A stretch of DNA of 50,057 nucleotides from Eubacterium sp. CAG:841 (GTDB lineage Bacteria > Bacillota > Clostridia > Oscillospirales > CAG-272). Both the position numbers and the translations under genes were made by a program. Numbering within the stretch: position 1 is the stretch's first letter; each line of letters opens with the position of its first letter. Of this stretch, positions 42,202 through 50,057 are shown one piece after another. Where the stretch lies: contig FR898226.1 in assembly GCA_000437375.1 (NCBI GenBank), positions 100,636-150,692 of the forward strand, in the 5' to 3' direction. The notes under the pieces were generated by a model. It saw only the letters and a program-made list of their open reading frames with translations, made no database searches and was not told where the DNA came from.

Positions 42202-42299
42202 TATTTGAATCCAATCTCTATAATCTCAAATATTTTGATAGATCCATTAATCATATTTCGATATGCGTCTGAAAAAGGAACCGTTGTATTAGCGTTGCA
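42201..42299 (-). pseudogene. C-terminal remnant of an upstream gene
   Basis: A frame of 32 codons (containing NTTVPFSDAYRN and KIFEIIEIGFK) runs to a TAA that overlaps the next ATG as TAATG, the arrangement of coupled genes. An in-frame stop precedes it and no start is present, so it appears to be the tail of a gene that has been lost. Short, so only tentative. Confidence 0.35.
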
Positions 42300-42357
42300 T
42301 TACAAAATCTTTATAAAGATTACGTATAGGAAATAAAAGCCTCGACAATATTATCTT

Positions 42358-43257
42358 TTATTCTCCCGCTTCGACCTCGCTGTCAAACTGTTTTTTGGAT
42401 TTCGGTGCCGCTATAACATTTACACTGTCGCGGTGATATTGTCTTACAACAAACTGCTGATCCTTGTCGGAAAAGCGAACCTTTACTATGCCTGCAAGCG
42501 GCACTGCTTCACATACCGTCCCTCTGCCATCAGGAGTATCGACTATTGAGTCTACCTTAGGAGTCTTTTTTATTTCTTCTTCATATACTTCGTGTTCATA
42601 ACGCAGACAGCACATAAGACGTCCGCACGCACCGGATATCTTCTGCGAGTTAAGCGAAAGATTCTGTTCTTTCGCCATTTTTATAGACACCTGACCGAAG
42701 TCATCAAGGAATTTGCAGCAGCAATAAGGGAGTCCGCAAACGCCGAGTCCGCCTATCATTTTCGTTTCATCTCTTATGCCTATCTGTCTTAACTCTATTC
42801 TGGTTTTGAATACTGAAGCAAGATCTTTTACAAGCTCACGGAAGTCTACTCTTCCGTCGGCAGTAAAATAAAACAGGAGCTTTGAATTGTCAAACGTATA
42901 CTCCGCTTCAACAAGCTTCATTTCAAGCTCATGCTCTGCGATCTTCTGAAGACAAATTGTAAAAGCTTCTTTTTCCTTTTGCTTGTTTTCTTCGTTTTTT
43001 TCATCGTCTTCCTTTGTTGCGCGTCTGATGACAGGACGCAAAGGAAGAACCACTTCACTTCCGGGAACGATTTTATTTGCTACGGCGACACCGCCGTATT
43101 CTATCCCTCTTGCGGTTTCGACTATAAGATTTTCTCCGGCGGTCGCAACGATACCGCAAGGATCAAAATAATATATTTTTCCTCCGTCTTTGAAGCGGAT
43201 ACCTATTACCTCGTATTCGGTTTTCTTTTCGGACTCTTCGGTGATTACGGTGTCCAT
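42358..43257 (-). CDS. ricT: PSP1-domain protein RicT (YaaT)
   Basis: A 299-residue protein of the PSP1 family. In Bacillus it joins RicA and RicF in a complex with Fe-S clusters that promotes RNase Y processing of mRNAs and affects sporulation and biofilm formation. The cysteine-rich core is intact: GVCGLPYCCCKFLDDF, then SGACGRLMCCLRYE, and the preceding GRVDFRELVKDLASVFKTRI is typical. It follows holB by 14 bases on the minus strand. The darA-holB-ricT order matches the conserved yaaQ-yaaR-holB-yaaT cluster, with yaaR missing. Confidence 0.93.
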   Translation of the reverse strand: MDTVITEESEKKTEYEVIGIRFKDGGKIYYFDPCGIVATAGENLIVETARGIEYGGVAVANKIVPGSEVVLPLRPVIRRATKEDDEKNEENKQKEKEAFTICLQKIAEHELEMKLVEAEYTFDNSKLLFYFTADGRVDFRELVKDLASVFKTRIELRQIGIRDETKMIGGLGVCGLPYCCCKFLDDFGQVSIKMAKEQNLSLNSQKISGACGRLMCCLRYEHEVYEEEIKKTPKVDSIVDTPDGRGTVCEAVPLAGIVKVRFSDKDQQFVVRQYHRDSVNVIAAPKSKKQFDSEVEAGE

Positions 43258-43271
43258 TTTTTATCCTTTCC

Positions 43272-44273
43272 TTACGCTGCGCGCCACAAAAGCACAGAAA
43301 GCGCCGAAGCGGCAAGCGTTATATTAAAATTATAGTTGCTGTCATATGCAAGCGCTGCTATCGCTTCAACAGACTTCTGAAGCGTTTCCAAAGGAAGCGC
43401 AAGAACATATTTCTCCGCCTCGTCTTCGGTCCAAAAGCCGCCTTTGACTTCTCCCGTAAGCTTGGACGAAAGTATATCTCTGTATGCAAGGGCAAGCATC
43501 GAAAAAAGCCTGTCCGCTTCTTCTCTTCCCGGCATAGCCTTTGATACCGTATTTAACATATCGTATTCCGATATGCCGCGATTTTTCTTCGATTGTGCGT
43601 CGATTATCGCTTTTGCCGAAAGAAATGTGGAGTACTCTTTTTCCCCGTCCGAAAGCAGTTTTTCCGCTTTTCCGGGCGCTCCTCCCGAAAGTCTGACGGC
43701 AAAGTCAAGCTTTTTCTCATCATATAAAAATTCGGGAACAGACTTTGCGCGCAGATATTCAAAAACTTCATCTCGTGACAGGAGCGGCATTACTACTCTC
43801 TGCACTCTTGATTTTACCGTGGCAAGAATATTAGCCGAAGACTCGCACAAAAGCAGAATATAAACTTCGGGGGGAGGTTCTTCGATAACTTTCAAAAGAG
43901 AGTTCTGCGCCTGAGCCGAAAGTTTTTCGGCCCCGTCAAAAACATACATTTTGAAATCAAGCTCCGTCGGAGTAAGCGGCGTATCATCTATCATTTCCCT
44001 TACCGCATCAACGCTTATATTTTTCTGCCCTTCTTCGCGAGAAATAAATTTTATATCCGGACAGTGGCCCTCGCTTATTCGATGACAAATGTTGCATTCA
44101 TCACAGTTTCCGACGCAGGCAAGAGATGCCGCAATATATTTCGCAAGCGATTTTTTTCCGGCGCCCGAAGGCCCTTCTATAAGATATGCATGAGACAGTA
44201 TTCCATTCGATATCCATCCGGAAAAGCGCTGTTTTATGTCTTTGCAGCCAAAAAGAAATTCGTCCTTATTCAT
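43272..44273 (-). CDS. holB: DNA polymerase III subunit delta'
   Basis: A 333-residue AAA+ clamp-loader subunit. Walker A-like GPSGAGKKSL near residue 34 and the zinc-binding CVGNCDECNICHRISEGHCPD follow the N-terminus; KMYVFDGAEKLSAQAQNSLL is the Walker B/sensor region and EEPPPEVYILLLCES the conserved LIEEP segment. The C-terminal collar domain is helical. Its ATG overlaps the darA stop by one base (TGATG). It works with the DnaX and HolA subunits, encoded elsewhere. Confidence 0.94.
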   Translation of the reverse strand: MNKDEFLFGCKDIKQRFSGWISNGILSHAYLIEGPSGAGKKSLAKYIAASLACVGNCDECNICHRISEGHCPDIKFISREEGQKNISVDAVREMIDDTPLTPTELDFKMYVFDGAEKLSAQAQNSLLKVIEEPPPEVYILLLCESSANILATVKSRVQRVVMPLLSRDEVFEYLRAKSVPEFLYDEKKLDFAVRLSGGAPGKAEKLLSDGEKEYSTFLSAKAIIDAQSKKNRGISEYDMLNTVSKAMPGREEADRLFSMLALAYRDILSSKLTGEVKGGFWTEDEAEKYVLALPLETLQKSVEAIAALAYDSNYNFNITLAASALSVLLWRAA

Positions 44274-44596
44274 CAGAAGCGAAGATATTTTTCAACGTCA
44301 ACAATGAAAACGGTGGCACCGCCAACGGAAACATGTGCCTGTGAAGCACCGAAAATACTTACATTGCCGGGAACGGATATCGGAACATTCATTTCACGCT
44401 TTTTACTACGTGTTTTGATTATTTCAAGTGCGCGATCAACGTCTTTTTCTTCAACACCCAAAATAAACGTTGAGTTGCCGTTCATAAGAAATCCGCCTGT
44501 CGAAGATATTTTTGTAATATGAAATCCTTCGGATGTAAGACTTGTATTTACAAAATGAGCATCGTCGTTATTTACTATAGCAAGCAAAAGTTTCAT
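44273..44596 (-). CDS. darA: Cyclic-di-AMP receptor DarA (PII-like, DUF970/YaaQ)
   Basis: A 107-residue PII-like trimer protein that binds c-di-AMP between subunits. Family landmarks are MKLLLAIVNNDDA, TKISSTGGFLMNGNST (the ligand-binding loop) and the C-terminal GGATVFIVDVEKYLRF. I start it at the ATG at 44596, 6 bases after GGGGTGA; a GTG at 44605 lies within that ribosome binding site. It is the receiving end of the signal made by CdaA 6 kb away. Its downstream partner is unknown in the family. Confidence 0.93.
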   Translation of the reverse strand: MKLLLAIVNNDDAHFVNTSLTSEGFHITKISSTGGFLMNGNSTFILGVEEKDVDRALEIIKTRSKKREMNVPISVPGNVSIFGASQAHVSVGGATVFIVDVEKYLRF

Positions 44597-44667
44597 TATT
44601 GTCACCCCGTTTAATTATTTTTTATTATTATATCAAATTTTATAAATGCTGTCAATCACATTAAAAT

Positions 44668-44699
44668 AAAAAACGGCGGGATTTATCACGTCCTGCCGT
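44668..44699 (-). terminator. tcdA terminator
   Basis: On the minus strand ACGGCAGGA and TCCCGCCGT pair across a 9-nt loop, followed by a T run. The tcdA stop codon (44686-44688) lies in the loop, so terminator and gene overlap. Confidence 0.8.
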
Positions 44700-45381
44700 C
44701 ATTTATTATCATATTAACAATTTCGGAAGCCATCAAAAGCCCCGCCGAGTTGGGCACAAAAGGAGATGACGCCGGAGTTCGTTGTCCGTCGCCTTTTGGT
44801 TCTTCTTTGGAATATATAACTTTAAGATGCTTTATGCCTCTTGCTCTGAGTTCCCGTCGCATAACTCTTGCAAGCGGACAACATTCGGTTTTGAATACAT
44901 CGGTTATTTCAAGCATATCCGGGCGAAGCTTATTCCCTGTGCCCATTGCACTTATCACAGGAATTCCCATTGCCTTTGCTTTTGATATTATTTCAAGTTT
45001 CGCCGTAACCGTGTCTATGCAGTCGGCAATTACATCAAACCCGGAAAAATCGATGTCATCAGCATTTTCGGGAAGATAAAATACTGTCTTCACATCAACG
45101 GTCATATCGGGATTTATATCCATCATGCGCTCTGCCATGACTTCGGCTTTCTTTTTTCCGATAGTAGAATGAAGTGCCGCCGCCTGGCGGTTTATGTTTG
45201 ATTCGCAGACTTCATCGGGATCTACAAGGCACATCCTGCCCACTCCTGCCCTCGCAAGCGATTCTGCAACATACGAGCCGACTCCGCCGACCCCAAAAAG
45301 CAAAACAGAGGAACGCGACAGTTTTTCTATCGCGTTCTCTCCGTATAATCTTGCTGTTCTTGAAAATTGTTCCTTTATCAT
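44686..45381 (-). CDS. tcdA: tRNA threonylcarbamoyladenosine dehydratase (TcdA/CsdL family)
   Basis: A 231-residue E1-like (ThiF) enzyme that uses ATP to cyclise t6A at position 37 of tRNAs to ct6A. LFGVGGVGSYVAESLARAG is the nucleotide-binding loop, LVDPDEVCESNINRQ the adenylation site with the arginine finger, and DVIADCIDTVTAK the following conserved strand. It lacks the longer C-terminal tail of the E. coli protein. It is coupled to typA by a 4-base overlap (ATGA). Confidence 0.92.
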   Translation of the reverse strand: MIKEQFSRTARLYGENAIEKLSRSSVLLFGVGGVGSYVAESLARAGVGRMCLVDPDEVCESNINRQAAALHSTIGKKKAEVMAERMMDINPDMTVDVKTVFYLPENADDIDFSGFDVIADCIDTVTAKLEIISKAKAMGIPVISAMGTGNKLRPDMLEITDVFKTECCPLARVMRRELRARGIKHLKVIYSKEEPKGDGQRTPASSPFVPNSAGLLMASEIVNMIINDGRT

Positions 45382-47222
45382 TGCTTCTGTAAGTTTTCTT
45401 TCTTTGTTCTGCCTATCATCTTATAGCGCAGATCTGTAGAAAGAATGGTCTTTCTTATTCTTATGCTCTTTGGAGTAACTTCTATAAGTTCATCATCGGC
45501 AATAAATTCAATAGCTTCTTCAAGCGTAAAGACTTTGGGCGGAACAAGACGAAGCGCTTCGTCCGCACCGGTTGAACGTATTGCGGTAAGATGTTTTTCT
45601 TTACATACGTTAACGGCTATTTCACCCATCTTCGGGTTTTCGCCAACAACCATTCCTTCATAAACCTTGCACTGAGCGCCTATAAACATTGTGCCTCTGT
45701 CCTGTGCATTGAATACGCCGTAAGATGTCGATTCGCCCGTTTCAGAAGCCACAAGAGAGCCTGTAAATCTACGAACGATATCACCTTTATATTCGCCGTA
45801 AGAATCGAATACAGAGCTTATAATGCCTTCACCGCGCGTATCAGTAAGAAATTCACTTCTGTATCCGAAAAGACAACGTGTAGGTATAAGGTATTCAAGA
45901 CGCATGCGCGAACCATGAGGAGTCATATTTACAAGATCGCCTTTGCGCGCGCCGAGTTTTTCCATAACGGAACCGCAATAGTCCTGCGGAACGTCAATTT
46001 CAACGCGTTCAATCGGCTCGCAGAGCTTGCCGTCGATTTCTTTGTAGAGAACTCTGGGCGTGCTTATCCCAAGCTCAAAGCCTTCACGGCGCATTGTTTC
46101 TATAAGAATCGAAAGGTGCATCTCGCCTCTTCCCGCAACCTTGAAGCAGTCGGTAGTTTCACCGTCGGTAACACGGAGAGATACGTCCTTAAGGAGTTCT
46201 TTATAAAGTCTTTCTCTTATCTGACGAGAAGTTACATATTTGCCTTCTCTGCCTGCAAACGGGCTGTCGTTTACCATAAACGTCATTTCCATTGTAGGCT
46301 CAGAAACCTTTACGAATTCAAGCGGTTCAACACAGTCAACCGACGTTATCGTATCGCCTATGGATATGTCGTCTGCACCGGAGAAAGTAACTATATCACC
46401 GACCATTGCGCTCTCGACCGGAACTCTCTTAAGTCCGTCAAATTGATTAAGGCTTACAATCTTTGTCTTCTTGGGAGCAACGTCGGGAGAATGGAAGTTC
46501 GATATCATAACTTCCTGATTTACCTTTATCGTTCCGCGTTCGATTCTGCCTATTCCTATTCTGCCGACATAATCGTTATAGTCGATAGAAGAAACAAGCA
46601 TCTGAAGCGGAGCTTTTTCATCGCCTTCCGGAGCGGGAATATATTTCAGTATCGTATCAAACAGAGGCTGAAGATCCGTTCCCTTTTCATAAGGAGAATA
46701 TGAAGCCGTTCCGGCTCTGCCAGAACACCAAAGCATGGGAGAGTCAAACTGCTCATCCGACGCATCAAGCTCGAGAAGAAGCTCAAGTATTTCATCTCCG
46801 ACTTCGTCAAGACGTGCGTCGGGACGGTCTATTTTATTTACAACAACTATAACTGGATGGTGAAGCGCAAGTGCTTTTTGGAGTACGAATCTTGTCTGTG
46901 GCATAGGACCTTCCGCTGCATCTACAAGCAAAATAACGCCGTTCACCATTTTGAGAATACGCTCAACTTCGCCCCCGAAGTCTGCATGTCCTGGAGTATC
47001 GACAACATTTATTTTTACGCCCTTGTAATGTACGGCTGTATTTTTTGCAAGTATTGTTATTCCACGCTCGCGTTCAAGAGCGTTTGAGTCCATTACTCTT
47101 TCTTCAGTAGCCTGATTTTCACGATAAACTCCACCCTGCTTGAGCATTTCGTCAACGAGCGTTGTCTTGCCGTGGTCAACGTGGGCTATTATCGCAACGT
47201 TTCTTAAATCTTCTCTTTTCAC
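45378..47222 (-). CDS. typA: Ribosome-binding GTPase TypA/BipA
   Basis: A 614-residue translational GTPase that acts in 50S ribosome assembly and stress. G motifs are AHVDHGKTT (G1), DTPGHADF (G3) and NKIDRPDA (G4), followed by EF-Tu-like domain 2, EF-G-like domains and the TypA-specific C-terminal domain (RLVPPKVFTLEEAIEFIADD). The start is a GTG at 47222 with AAGGAG 9-10 bases upstream; the open frame continues another 62 codons across the promoter and is not used. The family is normally about 610 residues long, which agrees. tcdA is co-transcribed. Confidence 0.96.
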   Translation of the reverse strand: MKREDLRNVAIIAHVDHGKTTLVDEMLKQGGVYRENQATEERVMDSNALERERGITILAKNTAVHYKGVKINVVDTPGHADFGGEVERILKMVNGVILLVDAAEGPMPQTRFVLQKALALHHPVIVVVNKIDRPDARLDEVGDEILELLLELDASDEQFDSPMLWCSGRAGTASYSPYEKGTDLQPLFDTILKYIPAPEGDEKAPLQMLVSSIDYNDYVGRIGIGRIERGTIKVNQEVMISNFHSPDVAPKKTKIVSLNQFDGLKRVPVESAMVGDIVTFSGADDISIGDTITSVDCVEPLEFVKVSEPTMEMTFMVNDSPFAGREGKYVTSRQIRERLYKELLKDVSLRVTDGETTDCFKVAGRGEMHLSILIETMRREGFELGISTPRVLYKEIDGKLCEPIERVEIDVPQDYCGSVMEKLGARKGDLVNMTPHGSRMRLEYLIPTRCLFGYRSEFLTDTRGEGIISSVFDSYGEYKGDIVRRFTGSLVASETGESTSYGVFNAQDRGTMFIGAQCKVYEGMVVGENPKMGEIAVNVCKEKHLTAIRSTGADEALRLVPPKVFTLEEAIEFIADDELIEVTPKSIRIRKTILSTDLRYKMIGRTKKENLQKQ

Positions 47223-47286
47223 TTTATAAATCTCCTTAAACCGATATTGATTCAACGATAAGCCATTTAATTCCAAACAATAAGAA

Positions 47287-47315
47287 ATTATATCACACTT
47301 GTTCAATAAAATCAA
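47287..47315 (-). promoter_or_regulatory. typA-tcdA promoter
   Basis: On the minus strand TTGATT (47310-47315) and TATAAT (47287-47292) are 17 bp apart. Confidence 0.7.
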
Positions 47316-47334
47316 TATTTTTTTATAACTTCTG

Positions 47335-47376
47335 TAAAAAAACAGCGAAATGTAGTACACATTACGCTGTTTTTTG
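47335..47376. terminator. Bidirectional terminator between lipoprotein gene and typA
   Basis: CAGCG-A-AATGT pairs with ACATT-A-CGCTG across 5 nt, flanked by an A run and a T run. It lies downstream of the minus-strand lipoprotein gene and upstream of the typA promoter. Confidence 0.8.
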
Positions 47377-47435
47377 CCGATTTTACTGTTCATGATGAAA
47401 AAACGCACAAATTTACGTCTTACCGCACGAAAAGT

Positions 47436-47996
47436 TTATTCAAATCTAACTTTTATCAACATCAAATACATAGAATATTCATCGGAATATTTTCCTGTGC
47501 CGTTTCGTCTTACCGTAAGACTGACTATGCAGTCATTTCCGCCGGACAAAGCCTTTATATTTTCAACGGAAACGTCGCCCGAATATATTTTTTCGCCGTT
47601 TGCATCAAATACCTCAATTGTATCGACAACATCGACGTTTTTATCGGTTTTGACAGAAAAACCGTTTTGAACTGCTATCTCCGGCATTTTATCAATGCAT
47701 TCGTTTATATCGAAGCCGAGTATCTTTCCTGTACCGAAATATGTCATTTCATCGCTTGAACCGTAGAGCTGACCGCCATAATAATATTTATACGGAATGA
47801 TTTCTTTTCCATTATCGGATACGATCGTAAAATCCATCTCACCCATTTCGGAAAGCTTTTTGGATAGATCTTCCGTTTCCGTTGACTCAGACGTATTTAC
47901 GGAATCATCGGTGTCGACGTTGTTTTTACCGCTGTTGCACGAAAAAAGTGTTGTGCATACAACAATAAGAATAAATATCGCAAGTATTTTTTTCAT
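47436..47996 (-). CDS. Putative lipoprotein
   Basis: A 186-residue exported protein with a signal peptide and lipobox LFSC (cysteine near residue 20), then an acidic serine/threonine-rich linker (DTDDSVNTSESTETEDL) and a domain of about 130 residues with YYYGGQLYGSSDEMTYFGTG and a strand-rich end. No family recognised. AAAGGAAG before the ATG at 47996 supports that start over a GTG three codons earlier. It sits alone between the guaB and typA units. Confidence 0.65.
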   Translation of the reverse strand: MKKILAIFILIVVCTTLFSCNSGKNNVDTDDSVNTSESTETEDLSKKLSEMGEMDFTIVSDNGKEIIPYKYYYGGQLYGSSDEMTYFGTGKILGFDINECIDKMPEIAVQNGFSVKTDKNVDVVDTIEVFDANGEKIYSGDVSVENIKALSGGNDCIVSLTVRRNGTGKYSDEYSMYLMLIKVRFE

Positions 47997-48054
47997 ATCA
48001 TTCACTTCCTTTCAACCATTAGTCGAATAATGCATCACTTTTTCTCACACAAAA

Positions 48055-48078
48055 AGGGACATTTTTTCAAATGCCCCT
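48055..48078 (-). terminator. guaB terminator
   Basis: On the minus strand GGG-G-CATTT and AAATG-T-CCC form a stem with one mismatch, followed by TTTTTG. Confidence 0.65.
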
Positions 48079-48093
48079 GATTTTTTTATGCGA

Positions 48094-49569
48094 TTATACG
48101 TTTGCACTGTAGTTAGGCGCTTCTTTTGTGATGTTTATATCGTGTGGATGAGACTCTTTGAGTCCTGCGCCTGTTATGCGGATAAACTGTCCTCTCTGCT
48201 GAAGGTCCGGAATCGTTTTGCAACCGCAATATCCCATTCCCGAGCGAAGTCCTCCGAGAAGCTGATATACAGTATCGGCAAGCGGACCTTTATAAGGAAC
48301 TCGACCTTCTACGCCTTCCGGTACGAGCTTTTTCGTTCCGGTCTGGAAGTATCTGTCTCGTGAACCTTTTTCCATAGCTGCGATAGAACCCATTCCGCGA
48401 TAAACCTTAAAGCGTCTTCCCTGATATATTTCGCTCTCGCCGGGACTTTCCTCACAGCCTGCGAAAAGCGATCCTATCATTATTGTATCTGCGCCTGCGG
48501 CTATCGACTTTACAAGATCTCCGCTGTATTTTATGCCGCCGTCTGCGATTACGGGAATATCATATTTTGCTGCAACACAAGCTACATCATATATAGCGGT
48601 TACCTGCGGGACGCCTATGCCCGATACAATTCTTGTTGTGCATATCGATCCGGGCCCTATACCAACCTTTATTGCGTCCGCACCGGCTTTTATAAGGAAT
48701 TCTGCTGCGGCTGCCGTTGCGATATTTCCCACAATAAGCTGACAGTCAGGAAAAGTATTTTTTACTTTTTCCGTAGTTTTTGCAATGTTCATTGAATGAC
48801 CGTGTGCCGAGTCGAGAACAAGTACGTCGGCTCCTGCCGAAAGAAGCGCGCCGGCTCTGTCAAGCACATCGGCAGTTACGCCTATAGCTGCGCCGCAAAG
48901 AAGTCTGCCGCGTTCGTCTTTTGCGGAATTGGGATATTTTGTAGCTTTCTGAATGTCCTTTATCGTTATAAGTCCGCGGAGATATCCGTTCTCATCTACA
49001 AGAGGAAGCTTTTCAATCTTCCTCTTGGCAAGTATTTCTCTTGCCTGTTTATGTGTTGTGCCGACGGGAGCTGTAACCAGGTTATCTTTAGTCATGACCT
49101 CGCCTATGTCCATGCTCATATCCGTAAGGAAACGCATATCGCGGTTTGTGATTATACCTACAAGCTTTCCTTCGCCGTTCACTATCGGAACGCCGGAGAC
49201 TTTATAATTGTGCATAAGCTGTTCGGCTTCATAAACTTTGTTTTCGGGATGGAGGAAGAAAGGATTTGTAATTACGCCGTTTTCGCTTCTCTTTACCTTT
49301 TCAACCTCACTTGCCTGCATATCAATCGGCATATTTTTATGGATTATACCTATTCCGCCTTCTCTCGCCATAGATATCGCAAGCTCGGACTCCGTAACCG
49401 TGTCCATAGCGGCAGAAATAAGCGGAGCATTGAGCCTTATCTTTCCGGTAAGTCTTGTTGAAAGCTCTATATCTGTGGGGAGTACCGAGCTTTCAGCCGG
49501 TATAAGAAGAACATCGTCAAACGTAAGTCCTTCTTTTACGAATTTTTCGGCTGTGTTTTGATTTACCAT
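48094..49569 (-). CDS. guaB: Inosine-5'-monophosphate dehydrogenase
   Basis: A 491-residue enzyme of normal length that oxidises IMP to XMP with NAD, the committed step to GMP. GLTFDDVLLIPAESSVLP starts the barrel, two CBS domains lie in the middle (about residues 95-210; PFFLHPENKVYEAEQLM, VMTKDNLVTAPVGTT), and the catalytic loop GPGSICTTRIVSG carries the cysteine. GRRFKVYRGMGS and the flap EGVEGRVPYKG follow. GAGAGG lies upstream of the ATG. Monocistronic with its own promoter and terminator. Confidence 0.98.
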   Translation of the reverse strand: MVNQNTAEKFVKEGLTFDDVLLIPAESSVLPTDIELSTRLTGKIRLNAPLISAAMDTVTESELAISMAREGGIGIIHKNMPIDMQASEVEKVKRSENGVITNPFFLHPENKVYEAEQLMHNYKVSGVPIVNGEGKLVGIITNRDMRFLTDMSMDIGEVMTKDNLVTAPVGTTHKQAREILAKRKIEKLPLVDENGYLRGLITIKDIQKATKYPNSAKDERGRLLCGAAIGVTADVLDRAGALLSAGADVLVLDSAHGHSMNIAKTTEKVKNTFPDCQLIVGNIATAAAAEFLIKAGADAIKVGIGPGSICTTRIVSGIGVPQVTAIYDVACVAAKYDIPVIADGGIKYSGDLVKSIAAGADTIMIGSLFAGCEESPGESEIYQGRRFKVYRGMGSIAAMEKGSRDRYFQTGTKKLVPEGVEGRVPYKGPLADTVYQLLGGLRSGMGYCGCKTIPDLQQRGQFIRITGAGLKESHPHDINITKEAPNYSANV

Positions 49570-49606
49570 TCGTTTTTACCTCTCATTTTTTTAAATAATT
49601 TTTTCT

Positions 49607-49635
49607 ATTTTACAACAATTTATTATACGTGTCAA
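49607..49635 (-). promoter_or_regulatory. guaB promoter
   Basis: On the minus strand TTGACA (49630-49635) and TAAAAT (49607-49612) are exactly 17 bp apart. No purine riboswitch is seen in the short leader. Confidence 0.75.
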
Positions 49636-49700
49636 CATAAAAATGAGTATGTTTTCTCGTTTTTTGAGAGAAAATAAAAATAAAAAGGATTTTTATATAA

Positions 49701-49913
49701 ATGAAAAAACGAAGAAGAATGTATAAAGCTCCCTCCGCGGATAGATTCTCGGCGGAAGCTATGTTTTCAAATCCCGTTGCTTCCGCAAACGAGTGTACGG
49801 GTATGACACCGACAGTCCCCCTGACGGAGGACGAAGCGACAAGTTATTGCGACCTTCTCGATGTTCCGGTAACCTCGTGTGACGGCGGAGAGGCGTATAA
49901 ACGCGCAAAATAA
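49701..49913 (+). CDS. Small basic protein of unknown function
   Basis: A 70-residue product starting MKKRRRMYKAPSADRF, with an alanine/proline-rich middle and three cysteines (NECTG, SYCDLL, TSCDGG). AAAGGA lies 12 bases upstream. No signal peptide or membrane helix is visible. The basic start with later cysteines could suit a small nucleic-acid- or metal-binding protein or a peptide precursor, but nothing proves this. It is divergent from guaB and ends before a palindrome at the window edge. Confidence 0.5.
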   Translation: MKKRRRMYKAPSADRFSAEAMFSNPVASANECTGMTPTVPLTEDEATSYCDLLDVPVTSCDGGEAYKRAK

Positions 49914-50038
49914 TCATTTTATTTTAAGAGAATCGGGATGTTTTTAGCTTCTATGCACTTTACTTATATATCTTTGTAATTTGCAAAAACATGGAGTCGT
50001 TGTACTTTGATTATTCAAAACCCCTGACTAAAACATCG

Positions 50039-50057
50039 GGAGCGGAAATTCCGCTCC
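50039..50057 (+). terminator. Palindrome at the window edge, possible terminator stem
   Basis: GGAGCGGAA and TTCCGCTCC with a single A between form a 9-bp inverted repeat. The window stops here, so a T tract cannot be checked. Confidence 0.4.

Noticed and set aside
45591..46703. A 370-codon open frame on the plus strand
   Set aside because: It is antisense to typA, rich in Arg, Phe and Tyr as expected for a shadow frame, and has no ribosome binding site.
47223..47408. N-terminal extension of typA by 62 codons
   Set aside because: It crosses the typA promoter, and the GTG at 47222 has a strong ribosome binding site and gives the normal length.

Overview
The window reads as chromosomal DNA of an anaerobic, endospore-forming Bacillota, class Clostridia. 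Evidence is spo0A, a spoVAC-spoVAD-spoVAE set, a SpoVB-like flippase, RicT, HemZ, class II GalT, ATP-dependent PEP carboxykinase, a c-di-AMP cyclase and receptor, strong GGAGG ribosome binding sites and AT-rich intergenic DNA. No rRNA, tRNA, CRISPR array, intact transposase or prophage was seen. Assignments come from reading motifs; no database search was possible.

Layout. 0-2.3 kb: a fucose-isomerase-like sugar isomerase divergent from an AraC regulator. 2.4-6.8 kb: pckA, then a THUMP rRNA methyltransferase with galT. 6.9-8.9 kb: a two-gene operon of an alpha-oxoamine synthase that resembles bacterial serine palmitoyltransferase and a short-chain reductase, behind a promoter carrying two 22-bp-spaced palindromes. 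9.0-11.1 kb: a four-helix membrane protein, deoD and a lipoprotein. 11.2-13.0 kb: spoVAC-AD-AE (dipicolinate channel of spores). 13.2-18.7 kb: a membrane operon (HdeD-like, MMPL/RND transporter, YhgE-like heptad-repeat protein, CmpB-like protein). 18.8-20.6 kb: a histidine-kinase remnant, a DUF5131 radical-SAM-like gene and a TetR regulator. 20.8-23.3 kb: an XRE-ADP-ribosylglycohydrolase fusion with a ribokinase, probably self-regulated. 23.5-26.4 kb: proB-proA-proC, followed by a hairpin-rich stretch that may be a structured RNA.

26.7-38.2 kb is a long minus-strand block: cdaA, a 56-residue membrane protein that looks like the anchor of CdaR without its YbbR domains, an FAD oxidoreductase, recJ, relA/spoT, dtd, hemZ, a uridine-kinase-like gene, then a SpoVB-like flippase. 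The c-di-AMP and (p)ppGpp enzymes are therefore likely co-transcribed. 38.4-40.7 kb: ispD-ispF and spo0A, the latter with two inverted repeats upstream of its promoter. 40.8-42.3 kb: a decaying accessory cluster (small membrane protein, frameshifted short gene, degenerate ABC-ATPase-like protein, C-terminal gene remnant). 42.4-49.9 kb: ricT, holB, darA, tcdA, typA, a lipoprotein, guaB and a small unknown gene.

The most notable candidates are the sphingolipid-like synthase/reductase pair with its tandem operator, the apparent reduction of CdaR to a membrane anchor in a combined c-di-AMP/(p)ppGpp operon, the structured intergenic region after proC, and the HTH-ADP-ribosylglycohydrolase/ribokinase unit.
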